From: an uncultured Oscillospiraceae bacterium | GTDB lineage: Bacteria; Bacillota; Clostridia; Oscillospirales; Oscillospiraceae | Length of the DNA stretch: 5,569 nt | NCBI GenBank assembly: GCA_959022875.1 | Contig: CAUFAM010000098.1 | Location: 1 to 5,569, forward strand | Reading direction: 5' to 3' | Shown here: positions 1 to 4,615 of the stretch, in pieces | Layout: the number at the start of each line of letters is the position of its first letter | Position numbering within the stretch: the stretch's first letter is position 1 | The notes under the pieces: model-generated | What the model was told of the DNA's origin: nothing | The model's input: the letters and a program-made list of their open reading frames with translations, nothing else | Database searches by the model: none | Translations under genes and position numbers: made by a program

Positions 1-652
1 ATCCCGCCGCATTCTGTGTTTGCTCCTGACGCAGGCGGCAGAACTGGTCCACCCGGCTGCAGAGGGTGGTAATCTCCTGATTTTTAAATTTATAGCTCAC
101 CTTGTTGGCAATGAGCCGGGCACTGATTTCCACAATGGTCTCCTTGGGCTCCAGATCATTTTCCAGCAGGGTTTTTCCCGTCTCCACAATGTCCACAATC
201 ACATCGCTCAGGCCCAGGATGGGAGCAAGTTCAATGGAGCCGTGAAGTTTGATGATGTCAATGTTCCGGCTGAGGGAGGCGTAGTACTCCTTGGCAATCC
301 GGGGAAATTTGGTGGCCACCCGGAGGGTGCGGCCCATGGCGTCATAGAAGTCCTTTTTTCCTGCCACGCACATGCGGCATTTTCCAATGCCCAGATCACA
401 CAGCTCATAGATGTCAGGCCGGTATTCCAGCAGAATGTCCTTGCCCGCCACCCCCACGTCGGCGGCGCCCCGCTCCACATAGATAGGCACATCGGTGGGC
501 TTTACCCAGAAATAGCGCACTCTCAGCTTGGGGTTTTCAAAGATGAGCTTGCGGTTTTCCTCCCGGATGGCGGGGCACTCATAGCCCACTTCTTCAAACA
601 TCTGGTAGACCTTTTCTCCCAGACGTCCCTTGGGGAGGGCAATGTTGATCAT
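1..652 (-). CDS. hisG: ATP phosphoribosyltransferase catalytic subunit HisG, short form (3' end cut by window edge)
   Basis: HisG catalyses the first step of histidine biosynthesis in the cytoplasm: ATP plus PRPP gives phosphoribosyl-ATP. The visible 217 codons start with MINIALPKGRLGEK, the usual N-terminus of the family. Residues 66-75 (VGVAGKDILL) and 138-148 (GSIELAPILGL) are family-typical, and the PRPP-binding motif DVIVDIVETGKTL lies at 150-162. The frame is open to the left edge. Short-form HisG proteins are about 205-215 residues, so only a few C-terminal residues should be missing. The short form lacks the C-terminal regulatory domain and needs HisZ, which is encoded directly upstream. 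The ATG lies 7 bases after the hisZ stop, and the AGGAGGT and GAGGTGG sequences that could serve as its ribosome-binding site overlap the hisZ end. Translational coupling is therefore likely. Known: the HisZG complex is usually feedback-inhibited by histidine. Confidence 0.95.
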   Translation of the reverse strand, partial: MINIALPKGRLGEKVYQMFEEVGYECPAIREENRKLIFENPKLRVRYFWVKPTDVPIYVERGAADVGVAGKDILLEYRPDIYELCDLGIGKCRMCVAGKKDFYDAMGRTLRVATKFPRIAKEYYASLSRNIDIIKLHGSIELAPILGLSDVIVDIVETGKTLLENDLEPKETIVEISARLIANKVSYKFKNQEITTLCSRVDQFCRLRQEQTQNAAG

Positions 653-659
653 ATCCACC

Positions 660-1745
660 TCAGCCCACCTCCTTGATCCACCGGAACTTCAGCCCCGGCG
701 GAATCTGCCTCTCGGTGCGCACCGAGAGGCCTGCCCGGCGGTGTTCTCCCGCCGCCCGGGCCACCTGGGATGCGGGGGTGTCCGGGCCGTACAGCAGCAG
801 CACGTCGGCGTCATAGTTGTCGCCCTTTTGCTCCACATGTTCCAGAAGATCCAGATATACCCCAAAGCCGATGGCCCCGGAGGTCTTTCCCATCTTTTTG
901 AGCAGATTATCATACCGTCCCCCGGCCAGGATCCCGCAGGGCAGCCCGGGCAGGTAACCGCGGAAAATGAGGCCGTTATAATAGTTCATGTCGTTGACCA
1001 CAGAAAAATCCAGCCGCAGGTGGCTGCTCACATCCCCCACCAGGGCGCATACGCTCTCAAGCTCGGACAGGGCCCAGGCCATGGTGCGGTTGCGCACCAT
1101 CTCCCGCAGGGGTTCCAGGGCCTGGGCGGGCGGGGCATACATGGTGGCCAGACGGCACAGATCCCGGGCCATATCCTCCTCCATGCCAAGGCGCTGGCAG
1201 GCTGTGGTCAGGGCAGGCACATTTTTCTTTCCCATGAAGGCCATAAGCTCCGCCCGGTCCTCCGCCTTCACCTGGGCCTGGTCCAACAGCCCTGCCACAA
1301 AGCCCAGGTGGCTTAAATCCAGCAGATACTGGCTGCTGATGGTCTCCAGACTTCTGGCCGCCAGCAGAACCACCTCGGCCATGGCCCACAGATCCAGTTC
1401 CCCAATGCATTCCAGCCCCACCTGCATGATCTCCCGGTAGTCCCGGGAGGTGGAGGAGGGGCGGTAGATGTTTTCACTGTAATAGACTTTTTGCAGCGCC
1501 CCCTGTCCGTCCTTGGTGTTCTTGACGATGGACAGGGTGACATCCGGCTTCAGGGCCATCAGCTTTCCATCGGTTCCGGTAAAGGTCAGGATATTGTCTG
1601 TGTTCAGAAAACTTTTGTTTCGGACGTACAGGTCATACTCTTCAAATTCACTCATTTTATAAAACGTATACCCATACTGCCGGTAGAGCATGCGCAGGCG
1701 AAAAATTGCCCACTCGTCGTCTTTTAAGGTAAGCTCCGGATTCAT
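660..1745 (-). CDS. hisZ: ATP phosphoribosyltransferase regulatory subunit HisZ
   Basis: HisZ is a catalytically inactive paralogue of histidyl-tRNA synthetase that joins short-form HisG in a hetero-octamer and carries the histidine-sensing function. The product is 361 residues from the chosen start. HisRS-like landmarks are visible: the motif-2 region ALKPDVTLSIVKN at 64-76 followed by YYSENIYRPSS and EIMQVGLECIGE, the region DMNYYNGLIFRGY at 252-264, and the motif-3 remnant AGGRYDNL with GAIGFGVYLD at about 274-299. Only about 60 residues follow motif 3, so a full anticodon-binding domain is absent, as expected for HisZ rather than HisS. The frame extends upstream to an ATG at 1802, but the ATG at 1745 has AGGAGGA six bases before it and gives the family-like N-terminus MNPELTLKDDEWAIFRLR, so it is preferred. 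The gene is followed after 7 bases by hisG and preceded after 22 bases by a small ORF, so all three are probably co-transcribed. Confidence 0.95.
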   Translation of the reverse strand: MNPELTLKDDEWAIFRLRMLYRQYGYTFYKMSEFEEYDLYVRNKSFLNTDNILTFTGTDGKLMALKPDVTLSIVKNTKDGQGALQKVYYSENIYRPSSTSRDYREIMQVGLECIGELDLWAMAEVVLLAARSLETISSQYLLDLSHLGFVAGLLDQAQVKAEDRAELMAFMGKKNVPALTTACQRLGMEEDMARDLCRLATMYAPPAQALEPLREMVRNRTMAWALSELESVCALVGDVSSHLRLDFSVVNDMNYYNGLIFRGYLPGLPCGILAGGRYDNLLKKMGKTSGAIGFGVYLDLLEHVEQKGDNYDADVLLLYGPDTPASQVARAAGEHRRAGLSVRTERQIPPGLKFRWIKEVG

Positions 1746-1750
1746 GATCT

Positions 1751-1757
1751 TCCTCCT
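1751..1757 (-). promoter_or_regulatory. Ribosome-binding site of hisZ
   Basis: AGGAGGA lies five bases before the ATG at 1745. It decides the start: the in-frame ATG at 1802 has no comparable site and would add 19 residues unlike the HisZ family. Confidence 0.85.
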
Positions 1758-1767
1758 GTCAAAAATT

Positions 1768-1923
1768 TCAGTACTCCTCTCTGGCCAGGCAATGTCGTTC
1801 ATGTTCCGGATGGCAATGGTACAGGGAGACCTGGCCCGCTGGCAGCGTCTCCCCCTGGAAAGTCATGGTCCAAATCCTTTGGGGGAGGCTGCGCCGGCCG
1901 GTTCTCTTGTTGGAACGGTTCAA
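1768..1923 (-). CDS. Small His/Cys-tailed ORF at the head of the his operon (51 codons; unknown, possible leader peptide)
   Basis: I do not recognise this product. The reading frame starts with TTG at 1923, with GGAGGTGA seven bases before it, and ends with TGA 22 bases before hisZ. An in-frame ATG at 1942-1944 would add seven residues, but it lies only about six bases after the predicted transcription start and has no ribosome-binding site. The first two thirds are basic (NRSNKRTGRRSLPQRIW) and third codon positions are mostly G or C, like the neighbouring genes, which favours true coding. The tail holds HCHPEHERHC at residues 36-45, with four histidines in nine codons, all CAT (H36, H38, H41, H44), and two cysteines. 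Two readings fit: a small metal-binding-type protein made with the his enzymes, or a leader peptide whose translation senses histidyl-tRNA supply. No classic terminator follows it, so attenuation is unproven. Confidence 0.55.
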   Translation of the reverse strand: MNRSNKRTGRRSLPQRIWTMTFQGETLPAGQVSLYHCHPEHERHCLAREEY

Positions 1924-1940
1924 CGTCGCTTCACCTCCGC
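1924..1940 (-). promoter_or_regulatory. Ribosome-binding site of the his leader ORF
   Basis: GCGGAGGTGA precedes the TTG codon at 1923 with a seven-base spacer. This near-ideal Shine-Dalgarno spacing is the main reason to prefer the TTG start over the upstream ATG and to believe the small ORF is translated. Confidence 0.6.
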
Positions 1941-1953
1941 TCATTTTTGTTTT

Positions 1954-1964
1954 ACTATAATAGT
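1954..1964. promoter_or_regulatory. Palindrome overlapping the -10 box of the his promoter, candidate operator
   Basis: ACTAT-A-ATAGT is a perfect 11-base palindrome centred on the -10 box. A further ATAGT half-site lies at 1968-1972 in the spacer, so AATAGT occurs twice with an 8-base period. A protein bound here would block RNA polymerase. Family knowledge makes a TrpR-like HisR/YerC repressor a candidate, since such proteins control his genes in Firmicutes, but I cannot confirm that its consensus matches. AT-rich -10 regions can form short palindromes by chance. Confidence 0.4.
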
Positions 1965-1985
1965 GTAATAGTTTAAGAAAGTCAA
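1957..1985 (-). promoter_or_regulatory. Sigma-A type promoter of the his operon
   Basis: On the minus strand TTGACT (1980-1985) is followed after exactly 17 bases by TATTAT (1957-1962). Each box matches its consensus in five of six positions. The predicted start of transcription is near 1950, leaving a 5' leader of about 27 bases before the TTG of the small ORF and about 205 bases before hisZ. The region is AT-rich, in contrast to the GC-rich genes. Confidence 0.8.
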
Positions 1986-2007
1986 CCTCTTCCAGGCAAC
2001 TCCGTCA

Positions 2008-2026
2008 TTTCTCCAAATTATGGCAA
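2008..2026. repeat. Copy 1 of a 19-base imperfect repeat (ATTATGGCAA core)
   Basis: TTTCTCCAAATTATGGCAA here matches 16 of 19 positions with the copy at 2489-2507, including an exact 10-base core. It lies just upstream of the his promoter (minus-strand sense). The function is unknown and chance is possible. Confidence 0.35.
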
Positions 2027-2077
2027 AAGCTGCCTCTCTCTTTTGGTTGGTTTTGCAGTTTTTCCTTCATCTGAACC

Positions 2078-2117
2078 AAAAAATCCACGTTCCGGGCCCA
2101 GCCCGAAACGTGGATTT
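2078..2117 (-). terminator. Intrinsic terminator of the csoR gene
   Basis: On the minus strand a 17-base-pair stem (2101-2117 with 2081-2097, one G-U pair, loop of three bases) ends in a run of six T at 2078-2083. It starts 25 bases after the csoR stop codon. It insulates csoR from the downstream his promoter. The plus-strand side lacks a T-run, so it is read as a minus-strand terminator. Confidence 0.92.
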
Positions 2118-2142
2118 CAATTGCAGACCTGTCAGCCCCAGG

Positions 2143-2418
2143 TCATCCCATGTTGGAAAAGCGCTCCACCGCCTTGGTAAAGCTTTCAATGGTCTTATCG
2201 GCATCGCCGTGTTCAATTCCATCCCGCACGCAGTGCTTGATGTGTCCCTCCAGCACCACCTTGCCGCAGCCGTGAAGGGCGGATTTGGCGGCGTTGATCT
2301 GGGAGAGAATGTCCTCACAGGGGACGTCCTCGTCCACCATGCGGTCAATGGCCTGAACCTGGCCGATAATCTTTTTCAGGCGGCGGTGCAGATTTTCCGC
2401 GTCCATACATTGCTTCAT
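2143..2418 (-). CDS. csoR: CsoR/RcnR-family metal-sensing repressor, CsoR (copper) type
   Basis: This is a small all-alpha DNA-binding repressor of the DUF156 family that releases DNA on binding metal. The product is 91 residues from the chosen start. RRLKKIIGQVQAIDRMV at 12-28 is the typical first helix, and the copper-site pattern is visible as C34, H59 and C63 (within VPC and GHIKHC). This Cys-His-Cys set is that of Cu(I)-sensing CsoR and differs from RcnR (nickel/cobalt), FrmR (formaldehyde) and CstR (persulfide, which lacks the His). The frame extends upstream to 2499, but GGAGGT seven bases before the ATG at 2418 and the family length support the shorter form. No copper ATPase or chaperone gene is in the window, so the gene appears monocistronic and its targets lie elsewhere. 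It is divergent from the CoA-transferase-family gene at 2603, with a shared 184-base upstream region. I see no clear G-rich CsoR operator there. Confidence 0.9.
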   Translation of the reverse strand: MKQCMDAENLHRRLKKIIGQVQAIDRMVDEDVPCEDILSQINAAKSALHGCGKVVLEGHIKHCVRDGIEHGDADKTIESFTKAVERFSNMG

Positions 2419-2476
2419 GTCCTGTACCTCCATACGCCGGGACCTTGGCTGTGTGCCCGGCCTGTTAATTAGGGTT

Positions 2477-2507
2477 ATTGTACCATACTTTCTTCCCATT
2501 ATGGCAA
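2477..2507 (-). promoter_or_regulatory. Weak candidate promoter of csoR
   Basis: On the minus strand TTGCCA (2502-2507) is followed by TACAAT (2477-2482), each close to consensus, but the 19-base spacer is longer than optimal. It would place the start of transcription near 2470, about 50 bases before the csoR ATG. It overlaps copy 2 of the 19-base repeat. Confidence 0.35.
2489..2507. repeat. Copy 2 of a 19-base imperfect repeat (ATTATGGCAA core)
   Basis: TTTCTTCCCATTATGGCAA is in the same orientation as the copy at 2008-2026 and matches 16 of 19 positions. It sits in the csoR/CoA-transferase divergent region. Confidence 0.35.
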
Positions 2508-2535
2508 GTAGTTTTTAATAATCGGAACTTTTTCT

Positions 2536-2564
2536 TTGCGCCGCCGCCCCTAAGGATGTATAAT
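2536..2564 (+). promoter_or_regulatory. Promoter of the CoA-transferase-family gene
   Basis: A perfect TATAAT (2559-2564) is preceded after 17 bases by TTGCGC (2536-2541), which matches the -35 consensus only in TTG. Transcription would start near 2571. AGGAGG (2589-2594) precedes the ATG at 2603 by eight bases. Confidence 0.65.
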
Positions 2565-2602
2565 AAACGAAATAGTTTCATTCCATTTAGGAGGCTTCTC
2601 CC

Positions 2603-3931
2603 ATGAACGAGCACTATATGCAGAAATTTCTCACCCCCGACCAGGCCGTAGAGCGGGCCGTCCGGTCCGGCGACTGGATTGACTATGGCTTTGGCGCCGG
2701 CTTTCCTGAGCTTCTGGACCAGGCCCTGGCCAAACAAAAGGGCCGGCTGAAGGATGTCAAAATCCGGGGCGGCCTGGTGATCCGCCCCCGCATTGAGGCT
2801 GTGGAATGCGACCCGGAGCAGGAGAGCTTCCACTATTACAGCTGGCACATCGGCGACTACGAGCGCAAGCTCCAGTCCCGGGGGCTGGTGGAGTTTCTCC
2901 CCGGCGCCCTGCGCATGCTGCCCACCCTCTACCGGGGGCATATTCGCACCGACGTGGCCTTTGTCCCTGTCTCCCGTCCGGATGCAGAGGGCTACTGCGG
3001 CCTGGGCATTTCCAACTACACCTGGCGGGTCATTTTTGAGCACGCCCGGACGGTGATCTTTGAAATCAACGAACACTACCCCACCCTCCAGGGGGTGGAC
3101 GGCTCCCACCGGGTCCACCTGTCCGAGGCGGACTACATCGTGGAAGGAGTCCAGGGGCGACTCCCGGTGCGCAGCTATAAAGATCCCTCTCCCACCGACA
3201 TCGCCATCGCCAAGCTGGTGGTGGATGAGATCCCCGACGGGGCGGTGCTGTCCCTGGGGGTGGGCGGCGTGCCCTTTACGGTAGCCAGCATGCTGGCCCA
3301 GTCCGACCGGAAGGACCTGGGCTGCCACACGGGCACCATCAGCGATGCCTACCTGGCCATGTATGAGGCCGGGAAGCTGACCAACGCCCGCAAGGAATTT
3401 GACCGTGGCCTGAGCACCTGGAACCTGGCCATGGGCTCCCAGGCCCTCTACGACTGGCTGGAGGCCAACCCCGGCCTCTTCCACCCGGGGGACCTGGACT
3501 ATGTCCACTGCCCTCAGCGCATTGGCTCCATGTCTAACGTCATCAGCGTCAACGGCGGTGTGCAGCTGGACCTGATGGGCCAGGAAAACGGCGAGAGCGC
3601 CGGCTACCGGCAGCTGTCGGGCATCGGCGGGCAAATGGACTTTCTGGAGGGGGCTTACCGCTCTCCCGGCGGCAAGGGATTTGTCTGCCTCAACTCCTCC
3701 CGGGTAACCAAGGACGGGGTGCGCAAATCCAACATCGTCCCTGTGATTTCCGGGGGCAGCGTAGTCTCCGCCCCCCGGACCATGATTCAGTATGTGGCCA
3801 CGGAATATGGCGTGGTGTGCCTGTCCGGCCTGTCCCTGCGCCAGCGGGCCAAGGCCATGGCCTCCATTGCCCACCCTGATTTCCGGGAGGAGCTGGAACG
3901 GTATGCCCGGGATGAGATGAAGCTGGGCTGA
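2603..3931 (+). CDS. Acetyl-CoA hydrolase/transferase family protein, butyryl-CoA:acetate CoA-transferase-like, lacking the expected catalytic Glu
   Basis: The family moves CoA between carboxylic acids; the closest relatives I recognise (butyryl-CoA:acetate and 4-hydroxybutyrate CoA-transferases) make butyrate and acetyl-CoA in gut clostridia. The 442-residue length fits. Visible landmarks are SGDWIDYGF at 22-30, SWHIGDYERKL at 80-90, LVVDEIPDGAVLSLGVGGVP at 205-224, SGIGGQMDFLEGAY at 339-352 and TEYGVVCLSGLSLRQRA at 400-416, then IAHPDFREEL near the end. The oddity is residue 244. The family normally reads HTEM or HSEM, with Glu forming the covalent CoA thioester, but here the sequence is CHTGTISDAY, with Gly (GGC) in that place. 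A Glu codon would need two base changes to become GGC, so a single read error does not explain it. The protein may have another activity, use another residue, or be inactive but maintained. The frame is intact with GC-rich codon use. The gene is monocistronic, with a good ribosome-binding site and its own terminator. Confidence 0.85.
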   Translation: MNEHYMQKFLTPDQAVERAVRSGDWIDYGFGAGFPELLDQALAKQKGRLKDVKIRGGLVIRPRIEAVECDPEQESFHYYSWHIGDYERKLQSRGLVEFLPGALRMLPTLYRGHIRTDVAFVPVSRPDAEGYCGLGISNYTWRVIFEHARTVIFEINEHYPTLQGVDGSHRVHLSEADYIVEGVQGRLPVRSYKDPSPTDIAIAKLVVDEIPDGAVLSLGVGGVPFTVASMLAQSDRKDLGCHTGTISDAYLAMYEAGKLTNARKEFDRGLSTWNLAMGSQALYDWLEANPGLFHPGDLDYVHCPQRIGSMSNVISVNGGVQLDLMGQENGESAGYRQLSGIGGQMDFLEGAYRSPGGKGFVCLNSSRVTKDGVRKSNIVPVISGGSVVSAPRTMIQYVATEYGVVCLSGLSLRQRAKAMASIAHPDFREELERYARDEMKLG

Positions 3932-3944
3932 ACAGATATAAACA

Positions 3945-3981
3945 AGGGGAGGCCCCATCGGGGCCTCCCCTGTTGTTCTTT
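3945..3981. terminator. Terminator between convergent genes, probably bidirectional
   Basis: A perfect 12-base-pair stem (3945-3956 with 3960-3971) closes a three-base loop, 13 bases after the CoA-transferase-family stop. On the plus strand it is followed by a T-rich stretch, GTTGTTCTTT. On the minus strand, just after the ANTAR gene stop at 3984, the same stem is followed by TTGTTTATAT. Both convergent genes could use it. Confidence 0.9.
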
Positions 3982-3983
3982 GG

Positions 3984-4568
3984 TCAGGAATAGAGGGAAA
4001 TGATCTCCTGAGCCACCTTTCCTTTGGAGAGGCAGCGGTTCATGGCCTGGCGTTCAATGTAGTGATGGGCATCCGGCTCGCTCATTTTCAGTTCTCGGAT
4101 GAGCAGCCACTTTGCCCGGTTCACCAGCTGGATCTCTTCCATGCGCTTTTCCAGAGGCTGAATTTTGTCGCTGACCTTTCTCAGCCGTTCCCGGGCGCTG
4201 ACCAGCCAGCTCAGAGCCTGGAGCACCGCCCCTCTGGGGGAGGGCTTGGCCAGGGTGAACACGCCCTGCTCCGCCACCCGGTCGTGAACCTGATCGTGCA
4301 GCTCGCTGCGCACCAGCAGCAGCACCACCGTCTCCCGGTTGGCACAGCTGTTCACGGAAAACCGCAGCCCCGGGTCGTCCGGCAGGGGAGAATTGACCAG
4401 CACGCAGTCAAAGCTCCGTTCCGCCGTCAGGCGCTCGGCGGCATTGATGCTGGCCGCCACGCACACCGGCTCAAAGGGCATCTGGGCCAGCAGTTCCTTC
4501 ATCGAAGTGTTAAAGCGCTCCGAGGCCGATACCAGCAGCACACTGTATATCCGCTCCTTCAAGGCCAT
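3984..4568 (-). CDS. Degenerate receiver plus ANTAR domain protein, probable RNA-binding antiterminator linked to glutamine synthetase
   Basis: ANTAR proteins bind paired hexaloop hairpins in nascent mRNA and prevent termination, often of nitrogen-metabolism genes. The 194-residue product has a receiver-like N-terminal domain (about 6-122), a predicted coiled linker (about 124-150) and an ANTAR domain (about 140-192) with NRAKWLLIRELKMSEPDAHH and the RQAMNR and KVAQEII segments. The receiver is degenerate: SAS at 14-16 replaces the acidic pair after strand 1, and N59 stands where the phosphorylated Asp should be, although the K108-P109 pair is kept. Control by phosphorylation is therefore unlikely; ligand or partner binding is more plausible. 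The gene lies 47 bases after the glutamine synthetase stop, with AGGAGG before its ATG, and is probably in the same operon. This matches the clostridial arrangement in which a glnA-linked ANTAR protein (called NitR, or GlnR in C. acetobutylicum P262) controls glutamine synthetase. The orthology is inferred. Confidence 0.85.
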   Translation of the reverse strand: MALKERIYSVLLVSASERFNTSMKELLAQMPFEPVCVAASINAAERLTAERSFDCVLVNSPLPDDPGLRFSVNSCANRETVVLLLVRSELHDQVHDRVAEQGVFTLAKPSPRGAVLQALSWLVSARERLRKVSDKIQPLEKRMEEIQLVNRAKWLLIRELKMSEPDAHHYIERQAMNRCLSKGKVAQEIISLYS

Positions 4569-4615
4569 ACCTTCTCCCCTCCTCTCGTTTCGTGCTTTCC
4601 GCCTTTAAACTCCGG

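Noticed and set aside
20..676. Plus-strand open frame of 218 codons opposite hisG
   Set aside because: It is antisense to an unmistakable HisG with no ribosome-binding site or domain; a shadow frame.
630..1316. Plus-strand open frame of 228 codons opposite hisZ
   Set aside because: It is antisense to hisZ, has a low-complexity, GC-driven composition and no family resemblance.
1746..1802. N-terminal extension of HisZ from an ATG at 1802
   Set aside because: The downstream ATG at 1745 has an excellent ribosome-binding site and the family-like N-terminus. The extension also overlaps the end of the small ORF in another frame.
1745..1950. T-box riboswitch in the hisZ leader
   Set aside because: I found no AGGGTGGNACCGCG-like T-box sequence and no terminator hairpin with a T-run, and the leader is filled by a small ORF.
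2006..2071. 21-codon frame (starting MKEKLQNQ) on the minus strand between csoR and the his promoter
   Set aside because: It begins right after the csoR terminator, with no ribosome-binding site and no promoter of its own.
2419..2499. N-terminal extension of CsoR by 27 residues
   Set aside because: The extension is not typical of the family, runs through the likely promoter, and lacks a ribosome-binding site; GGAGGT marks the ATG at 2418.
2569..2579. GAAA-TAG-TTTC inverted repeat just after the CoA-transferase-family promoter
   Set aside because: The stem is only four base pairs in AT-rich sequence, too weak to call an operator or hairpin.
2419..2602. CsoR operator in the divergent intergenic region
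   Set aside because: I saw no G-tract inverted repeat of the TACCC...GGGTA kind. Only a lone AGGGT near 2471 is present.
2465..3958. 497-codon open frame on the minus strand, antisense to the CoA-transferase-family gene
   Set aside because: The plus-strand frame has clear family motifs, a ribosome-binding site and a terminator. The antisense frame has no recognisable domain and is the kind of long shadow frame that GC-rich codon use produces.
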